A stretch of 64,000 nucleotides of DNA from Circinella umbellata (Eukaryota; Mucoromycota; Mucoromycetes; Mucorales; Lichtheimiaceae), in contig JAIWNF010000019.1 in the NCBI GenBank assembly GCA_025093555.1, positions 1 to 64,000 on the forward strand, read 5' to 3'. Made by a program: the position numbers and the translations under genes. The notes beneath the pieces are model-generated. The model was not told where the DNA came from. It searched no databases and saw nothing but the letters and a program-made list of their open reading frames with translations. Below, in pieces: positions 48,023 through 62,300 of this stretch. The stretch's first letter is position 1; each line of letters begins with the position of its first letter.

Positions 48023-49437
48023 ATGCTGTTAAAGCATCATTTCATTTCCTTTTTATTGGTCATTTGTACCAACTGGATCTTATCTGTTGTTGTGGCGGGT
48101 ACCACAGTTCAAGTCGCTCTTGGTGACTCGGTTAGTGAAAAAAAAGCACCAGTGTGTGTTGTTGTTGATGTATAATTCTACATATATATAAGCAGTGACA
48201 TAATACCTGATTATTACTTCTGCAAAGAAAAGAAAACTGTTTAGAAGAATGATTGCTAATGAACAAAATGACAACTCCCCTCCCAAAAAAAAATCAATAG
48301 ATTCAAAAAGCAATCGATTCACTTCCAGCTGATGGTTCATCGGCTGTCATTGAAGTAGAAAGTGGAACATATAAAGAAAATGTCACCATCAGTCGCTCCA
48401 ATATTATCTTTCGACCTTCCAATGAAGGTCAAGTTGTTTTAGAGCAACCAGTTCAAGATTATGCTGTCGTATATATTGAATCAGCAGGCGAACGTATTTC
48501 CTTTTATAATTTTGATATTATTAATACCATTGGTGAAGCTGCAGGCAATCAAAATGCATTAAGAACTTATGGTGAACGCTTAGCCATGTATAACTGTAAA
48601 TTAGTTGGCTTTGGTGATACAGCTTTCTTTGTACGTGGAAGTGGCTATCTTTATAATACTTGGATTGAAGGCAGTAAGTAGATAAAACGTATAATAATTA
48701 AGGAGAAAATAAGCTTTGAATTATATTATATAGTATTTTAATATTCATAACAATACGTATAAAAATTTTGATAATAGCTGTCGACTATCTTTATGGTGAA
48801 TACAACTTATATGTTTATAAATCTACGTTGGCATGTAGTGGACAAGGTGCTGTTACAGCTGCTTCCACTTTACTTGATAATTTAAATGGTGGATTTGTTT
48901 TTAACAAGGCAAACTTTACACCGGTGATTTCTTCTATTTATGATAAACGTCAAGAAAATGATCATTCTTATTCTGATCCACTTTCTCCTAAAGAATATGA
49001 AGCTTCTGTTATCCTTGGAAGGCCATGGCATAATGCACCAAGAGTTACTATTGTACAAAGTAATATTATGGGCCATATCAAGTAAGCATTTTTTTTTCTA
49101 TTTCTATTTGGTGTAAAGTTGATGTATTATCAATGTCATCATTGTATTATTATTAAAATAATGGATTTGGCCTCTCATATATCGTTTTTGTTTCAACTAT
49201 CCATAAAAAAATAGACCTGTAGGATATGATGCTTGGCAATTTTCGGAAGAGGAACTTAAAAACAATGTTCATTACTCTGAATATGGTAACACTGGTCCTG
49301 GCGCTAATACATCAGGTCGTGTACCATGGTCTAAACAAATCTCTGAAAAAGAAGCTGCACCCTATCTTGATCCAAAAACTTATTTTGATAACCTCAAATT
49401 GGGAACAGAATGGATTGATGGCAAGTATTTGAGTTAA
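48023..49437 (+). CDS. secreted pectin methylesterase (CE8)
   Basis: Four exons: 48023-48130, 48301-48673, 48778-49081 and 49215-49437. A signal peptide (LLKHHFISFLLVICTNWILS) begins the protein. The right-handed parallel beta-helix of carbohydrate esterase family 8 follows: GTYKENV, then GFGDTAFF, then VDYLYGE, then LGRPW with HNAPRV, and FSEEE-like end. The two catalytic Asp of the family are present (in GDT and VDY) and so is the Arg of GRPW. The oxyanion Gln that precedes the first Asp in most family members (QDT) is Gly here. The enzyme removes methyl esters from pectin, which suits a plant-debris saprotroph. Exon junctions keep the frame throughout. Confidence 0.92.
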
Positions 49438-51050
49438 TAATAGTGACCTTTTTCTGATTTATAGAAAATAAACAAAAAATTTCATGAGTAACTTGTGTCA
49501 AGGAAGACTTTAAAATCACACATAATATAAATCTTATACCTACTATGTGATTTATTAGCTTTTTTTTTTCTTATTGCGTATGTGTATTGTATATATTCAT
49601 AATCTCTATTTTACTGATTCTTTTATATTTATATGATAAAAATTATTATTATTTGTTATTATTATAAAATTGAAAGAAAGGAAGAACACGAGTCAAAACA
49701 AAAATTATAAAGAGCGACTTTAACATTTCTTTGTGTTGTAAACAACCAGAACCTGGGGTCCAGTGTTACCCAAAATGTGAAAAGTTTTGAGAAATAAGAC
49801 CAACTGAGCTTTATTAGATAAATAAGATACGTTCCATTGTAAAAGATATAGATTGCTAATTAGTAGTGAACTTCGTTTGTATTCCATGAGCAGTCTTCTT
49901 GTGGTATAATAAAACTTTTATCATATTGTGATTTGCTCAGGTATGCCAATGTAGCTTCTGTCTTAATAGTGAGTACTGTATTATTAGTAATCAGAGAGAA
50001 CAGCGATTTTTCTTTAGTTTATTACATTAGTAAATAAAATAATATACTTCTGTTATGACTCAACATATTATCTAATTGGTTCTATCGTTACTTTTAATAT
50101 TCAAGTAAAACATATATATATAGTTATTAATGCTTGAATCATGAATATAAAGAAGTGAAACGACATAAAAAAATTCTGCTTGAGAAATCATCCAAGTTTT
50201 TCTTTGTTTGTTTTGGTGTAGCATAATTGTGATAGTTACCAGCGCTAAATTAAGAATCACCGAATCTTTCACAAATAAACTATAAATATTGATAGTAATG
50301 TCCACATGAGAAAGTACAACACAATGTTTAAAGGTATTATCATAACCTTTTGGTTGTATAATTTTGAAAATTTACTTATGCTAAAATATATCTCACATTG
50401 GAAAAATAAAAATATAAAAAATAAAAAATAAAACGTAGTTTTATATATAGCTCAATTAAATGTCACACTACTTTCCGTAATAACCTTTTTTCTTAAAAGT
50501 ATATCGCTATCATATAATGTAGTAATCAGTACTCACTAATCATAACCTATAATCCATTATAAACAATGTTACACTTGACATCTTGTTACTCAAAGAAGGT
50601 GGCTTTTTTTACTCACCGTACTACTCAATTAAGTATCAGTTTTATTCTGTACGTAAAACAACAAGACTAATAATAGTTTATTTTTATTAACCATTTCTCA
50701 AATGAAAACATTTTTTGTTTTTCGTTTACAAAATGAATTAATTTTTGCCAAATTATTATTATTGAAAGAAGTTTTGTATAATTATTTTTAAAAGTATAAA
50801 TAAATCTAGATATTTAGGTGGGACAAATTTGTGTGAGAGTAACAAATACGTAATAATGATAATTGATAAAAAAAAACAAAGACGAAGGTTTGCGCCACTT
50901 ATAAGTGTTATATATTTAAAGTCATATGCCTTCTTTTTTCTTTAAAAGATAGTCCACTACGTGCATACTTCTTGTTCTTGTTCTTTTTTTTTTTTTTTTT
51001 GTTTTCTTTTCTTCCTCTTTTTTTTTATTTAGATACCATATCCACGCATA
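49438..51050. other. intergenic between pectin methylesterase and P450 genes
   Basis: AT-rich with poly-T tract near 50985-51030 directly before the P450 start. No supported gene. ORFs here are short and without splice context. Confidence 0.5.
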
Positions 51051-53358
51051 ATGTCTTTATTATTACAAAAGGATTCAAATATATACAAGGTTATATCTAA
51101 TACTCCAAAAGAAGTAACTGTAATAACATTAGGTGTTGCCGCTGGTGTTTGGCTGCTGCTATCATCTTTAAGACGCAAAGATACTAATGCTGGATTAAAA
51201 ACTATACCTTCACCAAAAGGAGCGTTCCCATATCTTGGTATTAATATTTCTAAACTTTAAATGCTATGTTTGTTCGTTATTACTATGATTAATATTTCTC
51301 ATCATGTTTTAATAAACTTTTTGCTCATAACTTATATGTATATTCGAATTTTTGACTATAGGTCATTTACCTTTGTTAAGTGATATGCCAAGTGAACAAT
51401 TTAGTGAATGGCATAAAGAACTAGGTTAGTTATAAATAAATAAAAAAAGAAGATATTCACTGTAATTTTTGTTTTATGCAAGTAAGAATATTGACTTTAC
51501 CTAAAACAATTTTTTATAAAAAATATACATTACAGGACCTATAATAAGTCTCAAGATGGGAGTCAAGTCTTGGGTTTCGATATCGGATGTACATCTTGCG
51601 CATCAAGTTCTAGGTGTCAACACTTCACTCACAGATTCTCGGCCTCATACTACATTCTTGTGTGATTATCATGCAATGGGAGGTAAAGGCATAGCTGGTG
51701 CAAACCCTTCTTTACAGTGGAAGAAAACAAGAGCAGCAAGTAAAGAATTTTAATATTGTTACACATGAGCTTTAAAATGAAAGTAGGACGGATTTTTAAC
51801 AGGCAAAAAAAATTAAAGTTACTATTTCTTCATTTATTTATTTTTTCTTAAGCTTTACAAATTCTTTCACCAAGAAATCGAGAACAACTAGACAAGTTTC
51901 ATGGGCCTGAAGCTGATTCACTGATTGAAACATTTATTGATACCACAGCAAAAGACGGTTCAGTAGCTATATATGGACCGCTTCATTTCACAGCTCTTAA
52001 TGTTATTTTCGCGGCTGGTTTTGGACGACGTGCGGAATCATTGGATGATCCATTATTCAAAGAAGTCCATTATATTATGGAGCAAACTGGACTACGCAAT
52101 ACTCCAACGGAAGAAATAAGTACCTTTCTACCGATCATGGCAATAGTGGATATATTGTCACAAAAGAAGAAAGACATGGAGCGATTTATCTATAAAGAAA
52201 GAAACCCGACCTTTAAACGATACATTGAGAAAGCTATTGAGGATGATGTAGACTGTTTTGCAAGATCATTGTTGGAGATGGAGGGTATTAATAGCTTTGA
52301 TAATGTTATTGTTACGTTAGGTATAGTTAAGATTTTTATTGCTACTACGTATCGTGATTTAACTGTAATAAAAGAATTATGTGTTAAGACTATTAAAGGC
52401 TAATATTATATTATTATATCTACTGCTTAATAAATTTAGTGGATGCAATTACTGCAGGTATGCTATAGTATATAGTACCTTTTTTTTCTTTGCTTAAGTC
52501 ACTCTTTATATCTACTAACTTATACTGTACATATATATATAGGTACTGATACAAGTGCTGTCACGCTAGAATGGGCCATGGTAATTCTTTGTCATTACCC
52601 AGAAGTTCAAAAAATTATGAGCGAAGAGATTGATCAGTTTATTCGTGAGAATGGTCGTCTTCCAACATTTGAGGATCGAGACCAAGTACCGTATTCCACA
52701 TCAGTTCAAAAAGAATGTATGAGATATCGACCTATCACATTCTTTGGATTACCACATGAAGCTAGTCAAGATAGTAAGTTATTTGTTGATGAAAAAAAAG
52801 TATTAATTGAAAGCTGTATTACCTTTTACTGAGACTTATTATTAATTGTGATTATCAATAACAATAATAGTTATAGTAAATGACTACGTGATACCCAAAG
52901 GTACAAGCATTGTATGTGATATGCGTGCTATTCATCGGGATGAAACATTATATCCAGATCCGGAAAAATTTGTTCCTGATCGATTTGTCAATAATCGTAA
53001 TAAACCAATGTATGCATCTGCCAATATGGGTCCAGAAGCACGAGATCATTATAATTTTGGATTTGGAAGGTACATATTGTTTTATTATCACTATGTACAC
53101 TGTTTTTATTATACAATGATATATTAATATATATATTGTATGTCAAATAGACGTGTTTGTCCTGGTGCATATCTAGCCGAACTAGAAATATTCAATGTTT
53201 GGGTACGGTTATTTGCCCGATGTTCGATTGAACCAAGAAAAGATGAGTTTGGGGTACCAGTATACCCAGATTTAGATAAGCTTTTCAATGCAGGAATTGT
53301 AAACAGACCTTGTAATTCAATGTTGCGTGTTATTAAGCGCAAAGATGCATTGATTTAG
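51051..53358 (+). CDS. cytochrome P450 monooxygenase
   Basis: Eight exons: 51051-51237, 51362-51424, 51536-51739, 51853-52320, 52440-52457 (18 nt), 52543-52771 approximately, 52877-53069 and 53149-53358. An N-terminal membrane helix (VTVITLGVAAGVWLLL) is followed by a Pro-rich hinge (IPSPKGAFPYLGHLP). The I-helix AGTDTS motif is assembled across the 18-nt exon; the K-helix ExxR is ECMR; the haem signature is FGFGRRVCPGAYLAE with the Cys ligand, split by the last intron. Such enzymes oxidise lipophilic substrates at the ER membrane with electrons from a P450 reductase. The CYP family and substrate cannot be set from the sequence alone. Confidence 0.95.
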
Positions 53359-56300
53359 TTCTTATTTCTTATTTTTTATATACATATATATATATATAAA
53401 TACATTATTCAAACAAAAAATAAGAAAGGTGCGAAGTATTTAGTATTATAATAAGTAAATCGGTTAATCAATAACTTCTGTACAGTATTTTGCAAATAAA
53501 GCCTGCAAAAATGTACGTTGATGATATCAATTTTATTATGTATGTGATCATAATACCTGATTTTCATGTGAAAAAGAAACAAACCCCCCTACTCACTATT
53601 TGCGTAGGTAAGAACTTGTATCAAAGTATATGTCCCTATTTGAGGTTAGCAAATCAAACTTGAGCTAGAATAAGTAATTGGAGGCTATTATACGAGTAAA
53701 AAACAAACATCAAAAAGTTATTTTCTTGTTATTTCGTTCTAATATTTCAAGCTTTTATTAAAGTATTATTGTTTTATTCTATTTTTCTTTTATTGATACG
53801 ATGTATATTATATCATTCAGATAAAAAAAAAATAGAATTTTTGTATGACTTTTGTCCAACATTGGAAAAAAGAAAGTACAATTAACAAGATTTTTACCCA
53901 ACATTAAAAACTCACAGAAAAGATCAACATTTTACATATGTAATATTTATTTATAAAATAATAATCAGAACATTATTAAGAGTGTATCAATGTAAATATT
54001 CATTCTGTAAGATATTGTCACAAATTGCTGTTATTATTCTCAAATGATGTCTACGATCTTTTAACCTGGTCGGAACTAATGGGGCGGCTCTAGCATACTA
54101 AATATTCCATTTGGTCCTTTTTTTTTCTAGTCAAACTTCCAACTTATATGACATATTACATATCTTGATATATTTTTTTCACCCATTAGTGGTGACAAAA
54201 AAGCGCTTGAAGTTATTAATAAGCAAGTACTTACTCTACTTTTTTAATAAAACATCTGAAGCTAAGCGAGTATTTTGACAACTCTAAACCCAACTTTAAT
54301 TCGACAGCACATAGAAACGGTTCTCACGGTCACAAGATCAAGAACCTTACAAATAAAAGATCTTCACAGTTTTTTTAGCAAAGTGTAAAAAACAACCCCA
54401 TACATATAAACAAGTTATTTATATTAGCTTGCTCTTTCTTCTTTTTTTTTAAAAAAAAAAAATCAACTTCCAATACGTGTTCATGTTATTTAAAAGTTCC
54501 ATTCATTTTGTTACTATAATGAGCAATTTGGCAGCATCCTGATAGTACGTATTAATTTTTTTAGACTAGAAAACGTATGATTATATATGGTACTTAATTT
54601 GTTTCATCTAAAATATTCATAATTTTCTTCACAAAAAAAAATGTTTATAATATGATGTCACTAAATTTTAATAATCATTTGTCTATTATAACAAAAACAA
54701 TCACTGCTGATCCGTTACTTCATCCTAATATGGTATAATACTTCTTAAAATGTTCAAATACCCGATTGCTTTTCTTTTAAAAAATTAAGTGTGTGTAATA
54801 AGCATTGCGAGCTAAATGAAACTAAAAGATTTCATAAACTAAATATTTATATTTCTCTCATGATGTCAATTGTGTGATAGTAAAACCAAAAACAGGTATG
54901 GAAATCCCCCTTAATATTTTTTTGTCAATTATAAAAAACCTCCCCTAATCGTTTTAGCATTAACTATATTTATAGATACATCCTTTATTTGTATTTTTAT
55001 TCTCGGATTTCCACTTAAATAATATTAAGAAAATTAAGAACAATAAAAAGCACTATATATTACTCAAAGTACAGACCTCAGTATTCTCTTTTCTACACAT
55101 GTGTTTACTGCTATTATGTACTGTTGGGCTAATGAGCATTTATGTGCATGATTAGTTTTAACCACTCAGCCTTAAAAGTCAATCTAAGAAAATAAATTTT
55201 AGCTCTTGTGTGGCTGATAAGTAATAAAATTAGGTATTTGAATTCAAATAACAAGTTACTTGTTCCAAAACCTTGGGTCTAAGAATAGCCGCCACAACTA
55301 ATTTAAAGTCCCCCCATTACTTTTTTTTTATAATGGATAAATTAGGGATTTATACTAAACTTTGTTCAAACGTGTTTTCTAAATGATTTGAAAATAAACA
55401 TATAAACAAAAACAAGATATCTTACTTATTATCATAGCGTGATAAAGTATTCATTTATTATTGGCTACTATGGATACCATAAGCAATCTTGTACATATAA
55501 AGTAGTAAACATATAATCATTTTATCGACACTTGACTATTCCCTATAAATGTCCGATGTTAAGAAGCAATAAATAGTAAATAAATAAATAAATAAAATCA
55601 GCTTAAAGTGCACTCGGAAACAACCATAACAAAAGCAATATATGCATAATGTACCAGCCTCTTTTTCTCGGCGTCAGCGGTTTGCATGATGTTGTTGCTG
55701 CATAAGAGATATTATTAAACAAGTATTCAGATTTTGGTGATGATATAACTCTTTGGTTCTTTTTCTTTTAAAATTTTTCTTTATATTTCCCTTTGATAAA
55801 TAATACCCGTGAGATTTGCTAAAGATAGATCTTATTTTACGCTCTGCTCTGTTATGCCAGTAACAGCGAAAAAGAGAGCTAAGGTTAGATTATTTACCCA
55901 CACTGTCATACATTGAGAGAAGCACAAACATTTATTTCTCGCATATATATTTGGGTATTAGTACATTACATAGGCTTACTCATTTTCCTTCTCTCTATTT
56001 CTATAATATTTTTTTATTTGATAAATTTATACAACCGTTGCTAACTACCGCTTATAATTGTAGTAGCTTTAAAATTTATATCATGTTGCTGCTCTTCAAT
56101 AAAGCCACAACACAAGGATAGGTAAGACAAAAAAAGGAACCATGCATGTATTTATGCACCCTCTTTTTTTTTTATTTTACGCGAAGCCCGGTTTATTGAA
56201 TAATGTGCAACATTCAAAAAATGAGAATGTGGCTCCAGGTTACACAATTTGGAAAGAAATGGCTTTCCAGAAAGCACCAAAAATGGAGATATCGACCGCA

Positions 56301-56887
56301 CTTTGTGCATCTTAATTAGCGACAAGTAATTTCAGAAAGGCCATATCTCGTGAACTTTTTCTGTTGTTATTATAAACACTTGCTCGTTGTTATTATATAT
56401 TGGTTCTATTTAGTATTGTCTACATGCAGATTGTGTATAATCATAAATATTACACGAATATTAAAGATATTAAAGGAGAAAGATAGAGTGGTAAGTAGAG
56501 GTGATTTCCAGGTACAACAATTATTACAGAATGAAACTAGCTCCTTAAAAAAAAGTTTATTTCTTAAGTTCCTTAGTAAATGTTCTATTGAAATAAACTT
56601 CTCGTGATATTAAAATAAAAAGAGAGAGAAACTGAAAGGAGAGAAGAATTGTCCCTGTAATAGTGAAGATGGATAAAATATAACTAACAAATAATAAATA
56701 GTTTTTCTATTCATCATTATTCATCGGTGATTATAGATCGGGGGAGAAGGAGAATCTCAAATTCAAGCAAGTAAAAAAAATATTGCCATATCAATCAAAT
56801 CCACCGGGTATATAAACTAGTGTTCATTTTTTTAAGCTTAACTGCACTTTTTGTTCCCCTTTTCCCCTTTTTTCTCTCAAAAAAAAC
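53359..56887. other. large gene-poor region
   Basis: About 3.5 kb of AT-rich DNA with no ORF that shows splice partners or family motifs. The part from about 56600 is pyrimidine-rich and probably the promoter of the Ca2+/H+ exchanger gene. Confidence 0.5.
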
Positions 56888-59053
56888 ATGAACCACGAAA
56901 GTCAGCCTCTTCTCGGCAACTCGCGTGATGTCGAATCTGCTCCAACATTTTGGTCATCGGCCAAAGTGTCTTTCACTAATTCGTACTTTAATTTGCTTTT
57001 AATCTTTGTTCCCGTTGCATTGATTTTCTCTATTATTGGTGCTTCTGATACTGTTGTCTTTACTTTGAACTTCATTGCTATTATTCCCTTGGCAAAAATG
57101 CTCGGTTTTGGTAAAAATAGAAAAAATAAAATAAAGAAATACCTTCTATTATCTATATATATGTAGCGCATATCGTTGTAACTGTTGAATATAATATAAT
57201 ATTGACACTTTCAAATGTTATTATTGTTAGCCACCGAGGAACTTGCTTTACGTACTGGTTCCACCATTGGTTCGCTTCTTAACGCTACTTTTGGTAACGC
57301 TGTTGAACTTATCCTTGGTGTCATTGCTTTGAAGGAAGGACTTATTCGCGTTGTTCAAGGTTCGTTATTAAACGGACTTTTTTTCATCATGTGTTTTTTC
57401 AAATAGATTGAAAGAAGTTTCTCTTTATTGACATTTGTACTACCTTCAATAATTAAATAGCCTCCATTCTTGGTTCTATTCTGTCAAACATTCTCTTGGT
57501 AAGTAGTTATTCTGTATTAACAGTAAGTTGGGTATTTTGTCGTTGCTAAGATATGGTGGTAATTTTAGGTTTTGGGTTTCTGTTTTCTTTTGGGTGGTTT
57601 GACACGCTCAGAACAAGAATTCAGTAGCATTGGTACGTGTATATTTATTTAAAAAAAAAGATGAAATGATCAGATGACATTTTGTTGATTAATACTTTGC
57701 ATATTCCTTGCAGCTGCACAGACTTCTTCTTCTTTGTTGTCTCTTACCGTCTTGGCTCTTTTGGTACCTGCTGCTTTCGCTACTGTTGCTGGTGAAGGTG
57801 AACAAGCCACTCAAGGTATTTTGGCCTTGAGTCACGGTACTTCCATCGTCTTATTGATTGTTTATGTCCTCTACTTGGTCTTCCAGGTAAAGTATAAAAA
57901 AAAGTTGAAAGAGAGAAGAATCGCTGTATCTGATTTAAATGTTAATAGAGAAAAAAAAACTCACAGAGCTAAATAATATTAACAATGTATTTTTCTTTTC
58001 TGACTATTAGCTCAAGACACACACTCAATTCGTAAGTTTATACTGAAAAAGAAAGACTATCATGCGTTTAATAATCGAAATCCGAAAAACTCACACACTA
58101 CTTTATATTTTTTAGTTTGAAGATGAAGTTGACGAAGAAGAACTTCCAACCACCACCCTTGCCTTCTCTACCGTTTTGTAAGTCTCTTTTCGTGTTCAAA
58201 CAACAACACAAAATCATGACAAAAAAGAAAACTAGTAGTTAATTTCTTTTTATCAATATTTATCGTTTAGGTTGATTGCCGTTGCTGGCTTGGTTTCCAT
58301 GCATGCAGACTATCTTGTCGGAGCGTAAGTCGGAATTGTTTTTTTGCATCGTTTTCGCTCGTTACCTATTAAATACTAAAAAAACCATAACATTTTATAT
58401 AGTATCGAAGGTGTGGTTGATGAATGGGGTATCAATCAAACATTCGTTGGTATAATTCTTCTTCCTTTGGTTGGCAAGTAAGTTTAAGCATTATTACTTT
58501 ATTTATGATAGGGAGGGAATGGGCTAGCGTATGGAAGCCAAGAAAAAGATGTTTCAAATATTTGGGTGTGAAGTGGATACATAATATTTAAAATACAATT
58601 TGTTATTATTTGATCATAGTGCTGCCGAACATGTCAGTTCCGTCACCTTTGCTATGAAAAACAAGATGAACTTGTGTATCGGTGTTGCTTTATCTTCATC
58701 CCTTCAAATTGGTCTTTTGGTTACCCCTGTCTTGGTCATTGCTGGTTGGATCATTGGTCAACCCATGACTTTGTTCTTTGAAGACTTCGAAACTGTTATT
58801 TTGTTTGCCAGTGTCTTGATTGTCAACTATCTTATTCAAGATGCTCGTTCCAACTGGTTAGAAGGTGCTTTGTTATTGGTAAGTTATTGGTTGAATTGTG
58901 TTATACATGTATATATGTATATGAAAATGGAAAAAAAAAGAAATAATAGAAATGGAGGATGAATTATGAAACTGATTTTTGCTGAACTTTGTTTTTACAT
59001 CATAGGCCGCTTACGCTATCGTTGCACTTGCTTTCTGGTTCCACCCCGGATAA
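56888..59053 (+). CDS. vacuolar Ca2+/H+ exchanger (CAX/VCX1 family)
   Basis: Multi-exon gene from ATG 56888 to TAA 59051-59053. About eleven hydrophobic helices are visible. The two inverted alpha repeats each carry the family signature: [13 protein letters not shown] in the first half and PLVGNAAEHVSS in the second; the Glu in each coordinates Ca2+. An acidic loop ([11 protein letters not shown]) separates the halves, as in yeast Vcx1. The protein uses the vacuolar proton gradient to pump Ca2+ into the vacuole. Codon choice is richer in C-ending codons (TTC, GTC, ACC) than neighbouring genes, hinting at high expression. Exon borders such as FQ|LKTHTQ keep the frame. Confidence 0.95.
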
Positions 59054-59243
59054 ATTATCTGTTAAAAAGGCAAAAAAAAAAAAAAAAAACTATCCCCTCT
59101 TCTTTTTTATTGTTGTAACTTTTATACAAAATACTGTATTTTTAAAACACACAAACAAACCATTATTATGTTATATTGATCAAGTTTATTTATTTCAATA
59201 AAATTAACTATGGGCTCTCTTCATTTTGAGTCATAGGATTCCC

Positions 59244-59309
59244 ACAAATAAGTTGGTTTGTTATCGCATCCAGGCGCGACATGGTGCGATAGCTCTTACC
59301 TTTATTTGT
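59244..59309. repeat. nested inverted repeat (hairpin-forming)
   Basis: Outer arms ACAAATAA (59244-59251) and TTATTTGT (59302-59309) enclose inner arms TATCGCA (59262-59268) and TGCGATA (59285-59291). It lies about 190 bp after the exchanger stop, so it could be a transposon remnant or an RNA hairpin in the 3' region. Confidence 0.55.
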
Positions 59310-62300
59310 TCCTAGTTAGTCTTTCAAATATTAGGACATGGTTTATATAGTCTAATATATAAAATCAAAAGATAAAAGATTATGCAACATTGGAAAGTCT
59401 ATTAATTTTCAAAAACTAATATCAAATATTATTTAGAATATGAAAACCCTTCCTATACTTGTGCACCGTTTTTTTGACAAAGATGGCATAAAATTGAAGT
59501 AAATGTTGGTACCATATTATGTGAATACAATACTTTTACAATTGTAGTATTCTTTGAAATAAACGAGTACGTATTTGCAAAAATAATTACATACTTCATC
59601 ATTTTTATTTTTAATTGTGGTCTTCAACTCTTATGGTACGCATATAAAACAAAGAAAAACTGAAGACATAGGCCCAGATCAATACCAAGATAATAATAAT
59701 GCTCTAGGAAATGTATGAAAGGTGCAATCGAATTACCACAATAATAGGACTCTAATCCATGAGGACAAACTTTTATTTAAAACAAAAAGAGAACATACAT
59801 GTAAATAGTTTATTTTTTACCAGATTATGCCTCAATATTAAAAACCATTTTTTTTATGAAAACTTACTGATTATACCCCCAATATCACCAGTGATGAAAA
59901 TATGAAGGGGAAAAAGGAATATACGATTGGTGAGATAGTAGTCATTATTCAGCACAAAATGACAACAAAAAAAAAGATATTCATAGAAAGGTACATATGA
60001 TTACAATCACGCTTGTTAGTGAGACGATTGATAGAAATATTGGTAGAAAGTACATATTCAGTAAACTTATAAGCAGACCTAGTTTGTTAAGCTACGTAGT
60101 TTGGCACGAAGTTTTTTAGTAAGTAACAACTCTCTTTAACATGGTCTAGAATAGCTGTATCCCGGTGATCAGTCATTTGCATTATTTTGTCATCGATATA
60201 TGAAATAGCTCGTATAGCGTCTTTTCAAAAGAATACAACAATAGATAACTAAATGAACTTGCGAAAACAACGCAATGAATAGACTACGTAGCTTAATAAT
60301 GAATACAAAAAGACAATGTTGACTTTTTTAAATGGAAACATAACATTAAGCAAAAAATAAGGATGATCCAAAGGAAAACGCTGTTTTATTATGGTTAATA
60401 GTAATAAAATATTTAAAAAGTTCTAACTCGCCATTAATACTTCTTGTCTTTATTATACTAGTTTTCCTTTTGCCTTGACCTTCATGTTGTTTCTATGTAA
60501 AGTGGCTGTATATTTTTTTTGGCTAAGTTAGCATAGTATTACTGCTAATAAAATTAAGAAATAAATTCAATTGTTTTTTACTGTAGTTATAAATGATATT
60601 TTTGCATAGTTAAATGTTACATACTGCTTACCGTGTTTCATTATTCGTATATGTTTGTGTGTTCTCCGATAGACGCAAAGGCTACTTTCAGTGTTATTAT
60701 CAAATTGAATATGTATTTACTTATTAGTTATAAACCGTGTTAGTGCATTATTGAAAAGATCATAATAATAACTATTATGCTTACCTGCATATGCCTATGT
60801 GGTCCAAAAATAAATTGAGTTCCTGTATTAAGTGATTCTTTTTTTCTGAAAAACCATTTTGGTAGTTTGATTTTCGGTTTGATTTTTTTGGTGTGTTTTT
60901 TTTGGTGTGTGTTTTTTTTGGTGTGTGTGTTTTTTTTGGTGTGTGTTTTTTTGGTGTGTGTGTTTTTTTGGTGTGTGTGTTTTTTTGGTGTGTGTTTTTT
61001 TTGGTGTGTGTTTTTTTTGGTGTGTGTTTTTTTTGGTGTGTGTTTTTTTTGGTGTGTGTTTTTTTGGTGTGTGTTTTTTTTGGTGTGTGTTTTTTTTGGT
61101 GTGTGTTTTTTTTGGTGTGTGTTTTTTTTTTGGTGTGTGCTTTTCTTCTTGTCTTCTAATCTGTTATTTGCTATGATACCATTCCTATATGTGTCTTTGA
61201 CTGTATCAATTTGCACGGCGCTGATATAAATATATAAACAGGTGATATTCTTTTTGATGTTTCTTGATCATTTTTCATATCGCTCTGAAATTTTTTCACG
61301 TTTTAATGATCTGTCGTTGTTGTTTTAAAAAAAGTGGTTTCATGATTTGAATTGATGATTTAAAAGCCAGTTGTATTAATATGGTAGTTTTCGAAATATG
61401 GTTGTCTTGATTTTTTAAAATAGGACAAAACGTGCTGTTTTTTGGTGTTTCAACATCAACGAATTGCTTGACTTTTGTCTTTGTCTTTTAGAGATGACAG
61501 TGATGATGAAAGTGATAAAGATATTATGCTGCTCGACTTATTATACTATACTCCTTCTTTTTGATGGCGATGTTGCTGTTATTAGCAACTTGATCGTATG
61601 TAACTAGTGTATTCGTAACTGTTGATTTTAGATCCATAAAGTGTAATAATGTGCTCGTATACATTTGCTATCTTGTGCTACAATCCCAATCAATGATATA
61701 CTCGAATCTTGAATGATGATAATGCTCACAACAATTGTTACTCTTGAATATTATAACTTTGTATTTGATGTGTTGAAGTGGCTGGTGTGTGTGTGTGTGT
61801 GTGTCATGACGATTAATTCTAGTAATGTTCTTTCAATATGCCTCCCGTTTTTACTTGATAATAAGGTGTTAATTCTTCATATGTTGCTTAATGGTGATAA
61901 ATGTTGATAACGATTTGTAATAATAGCGACGACGGTTCTGCTGTGATTGAACACAAGTATAAGTAGTCTTATTGCCACTTGACTAATGAAATATATTAAT
62001 CTACAAAGGTACATCCATAGTCCTGGTTCTAAATAGCTGACATTTTCTTAGCTCTTTTCAATACTCGTTATTCGTCTATCTGTATAATAGCAATATATCC
62101 CCTTTTTAAATGGATTGAGAAATCATTTGTTGTAATAAGAATTCTGCTACTGGTTCTAGTGTTCTCAATAAGTTTGCATACATGGTGACAAGCACGTGCT
62201 GTTTTCGTTGTACAATATTTGTAAATGGTTTGGGTTGATTTGAAAAGATTTGTGCTCGTTGTCAAAAGACGAGTTTTAAGTGTTTCCTCTTTCTATATAA

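Noticed and set aside
60740..61229. Long ORFs on both strands with Val-Cys-Phe or Lys-His-Thr repeats
   Set aside because: They are translations of a minisatellite; all frames stay open only because the repeat lacks stop codons.
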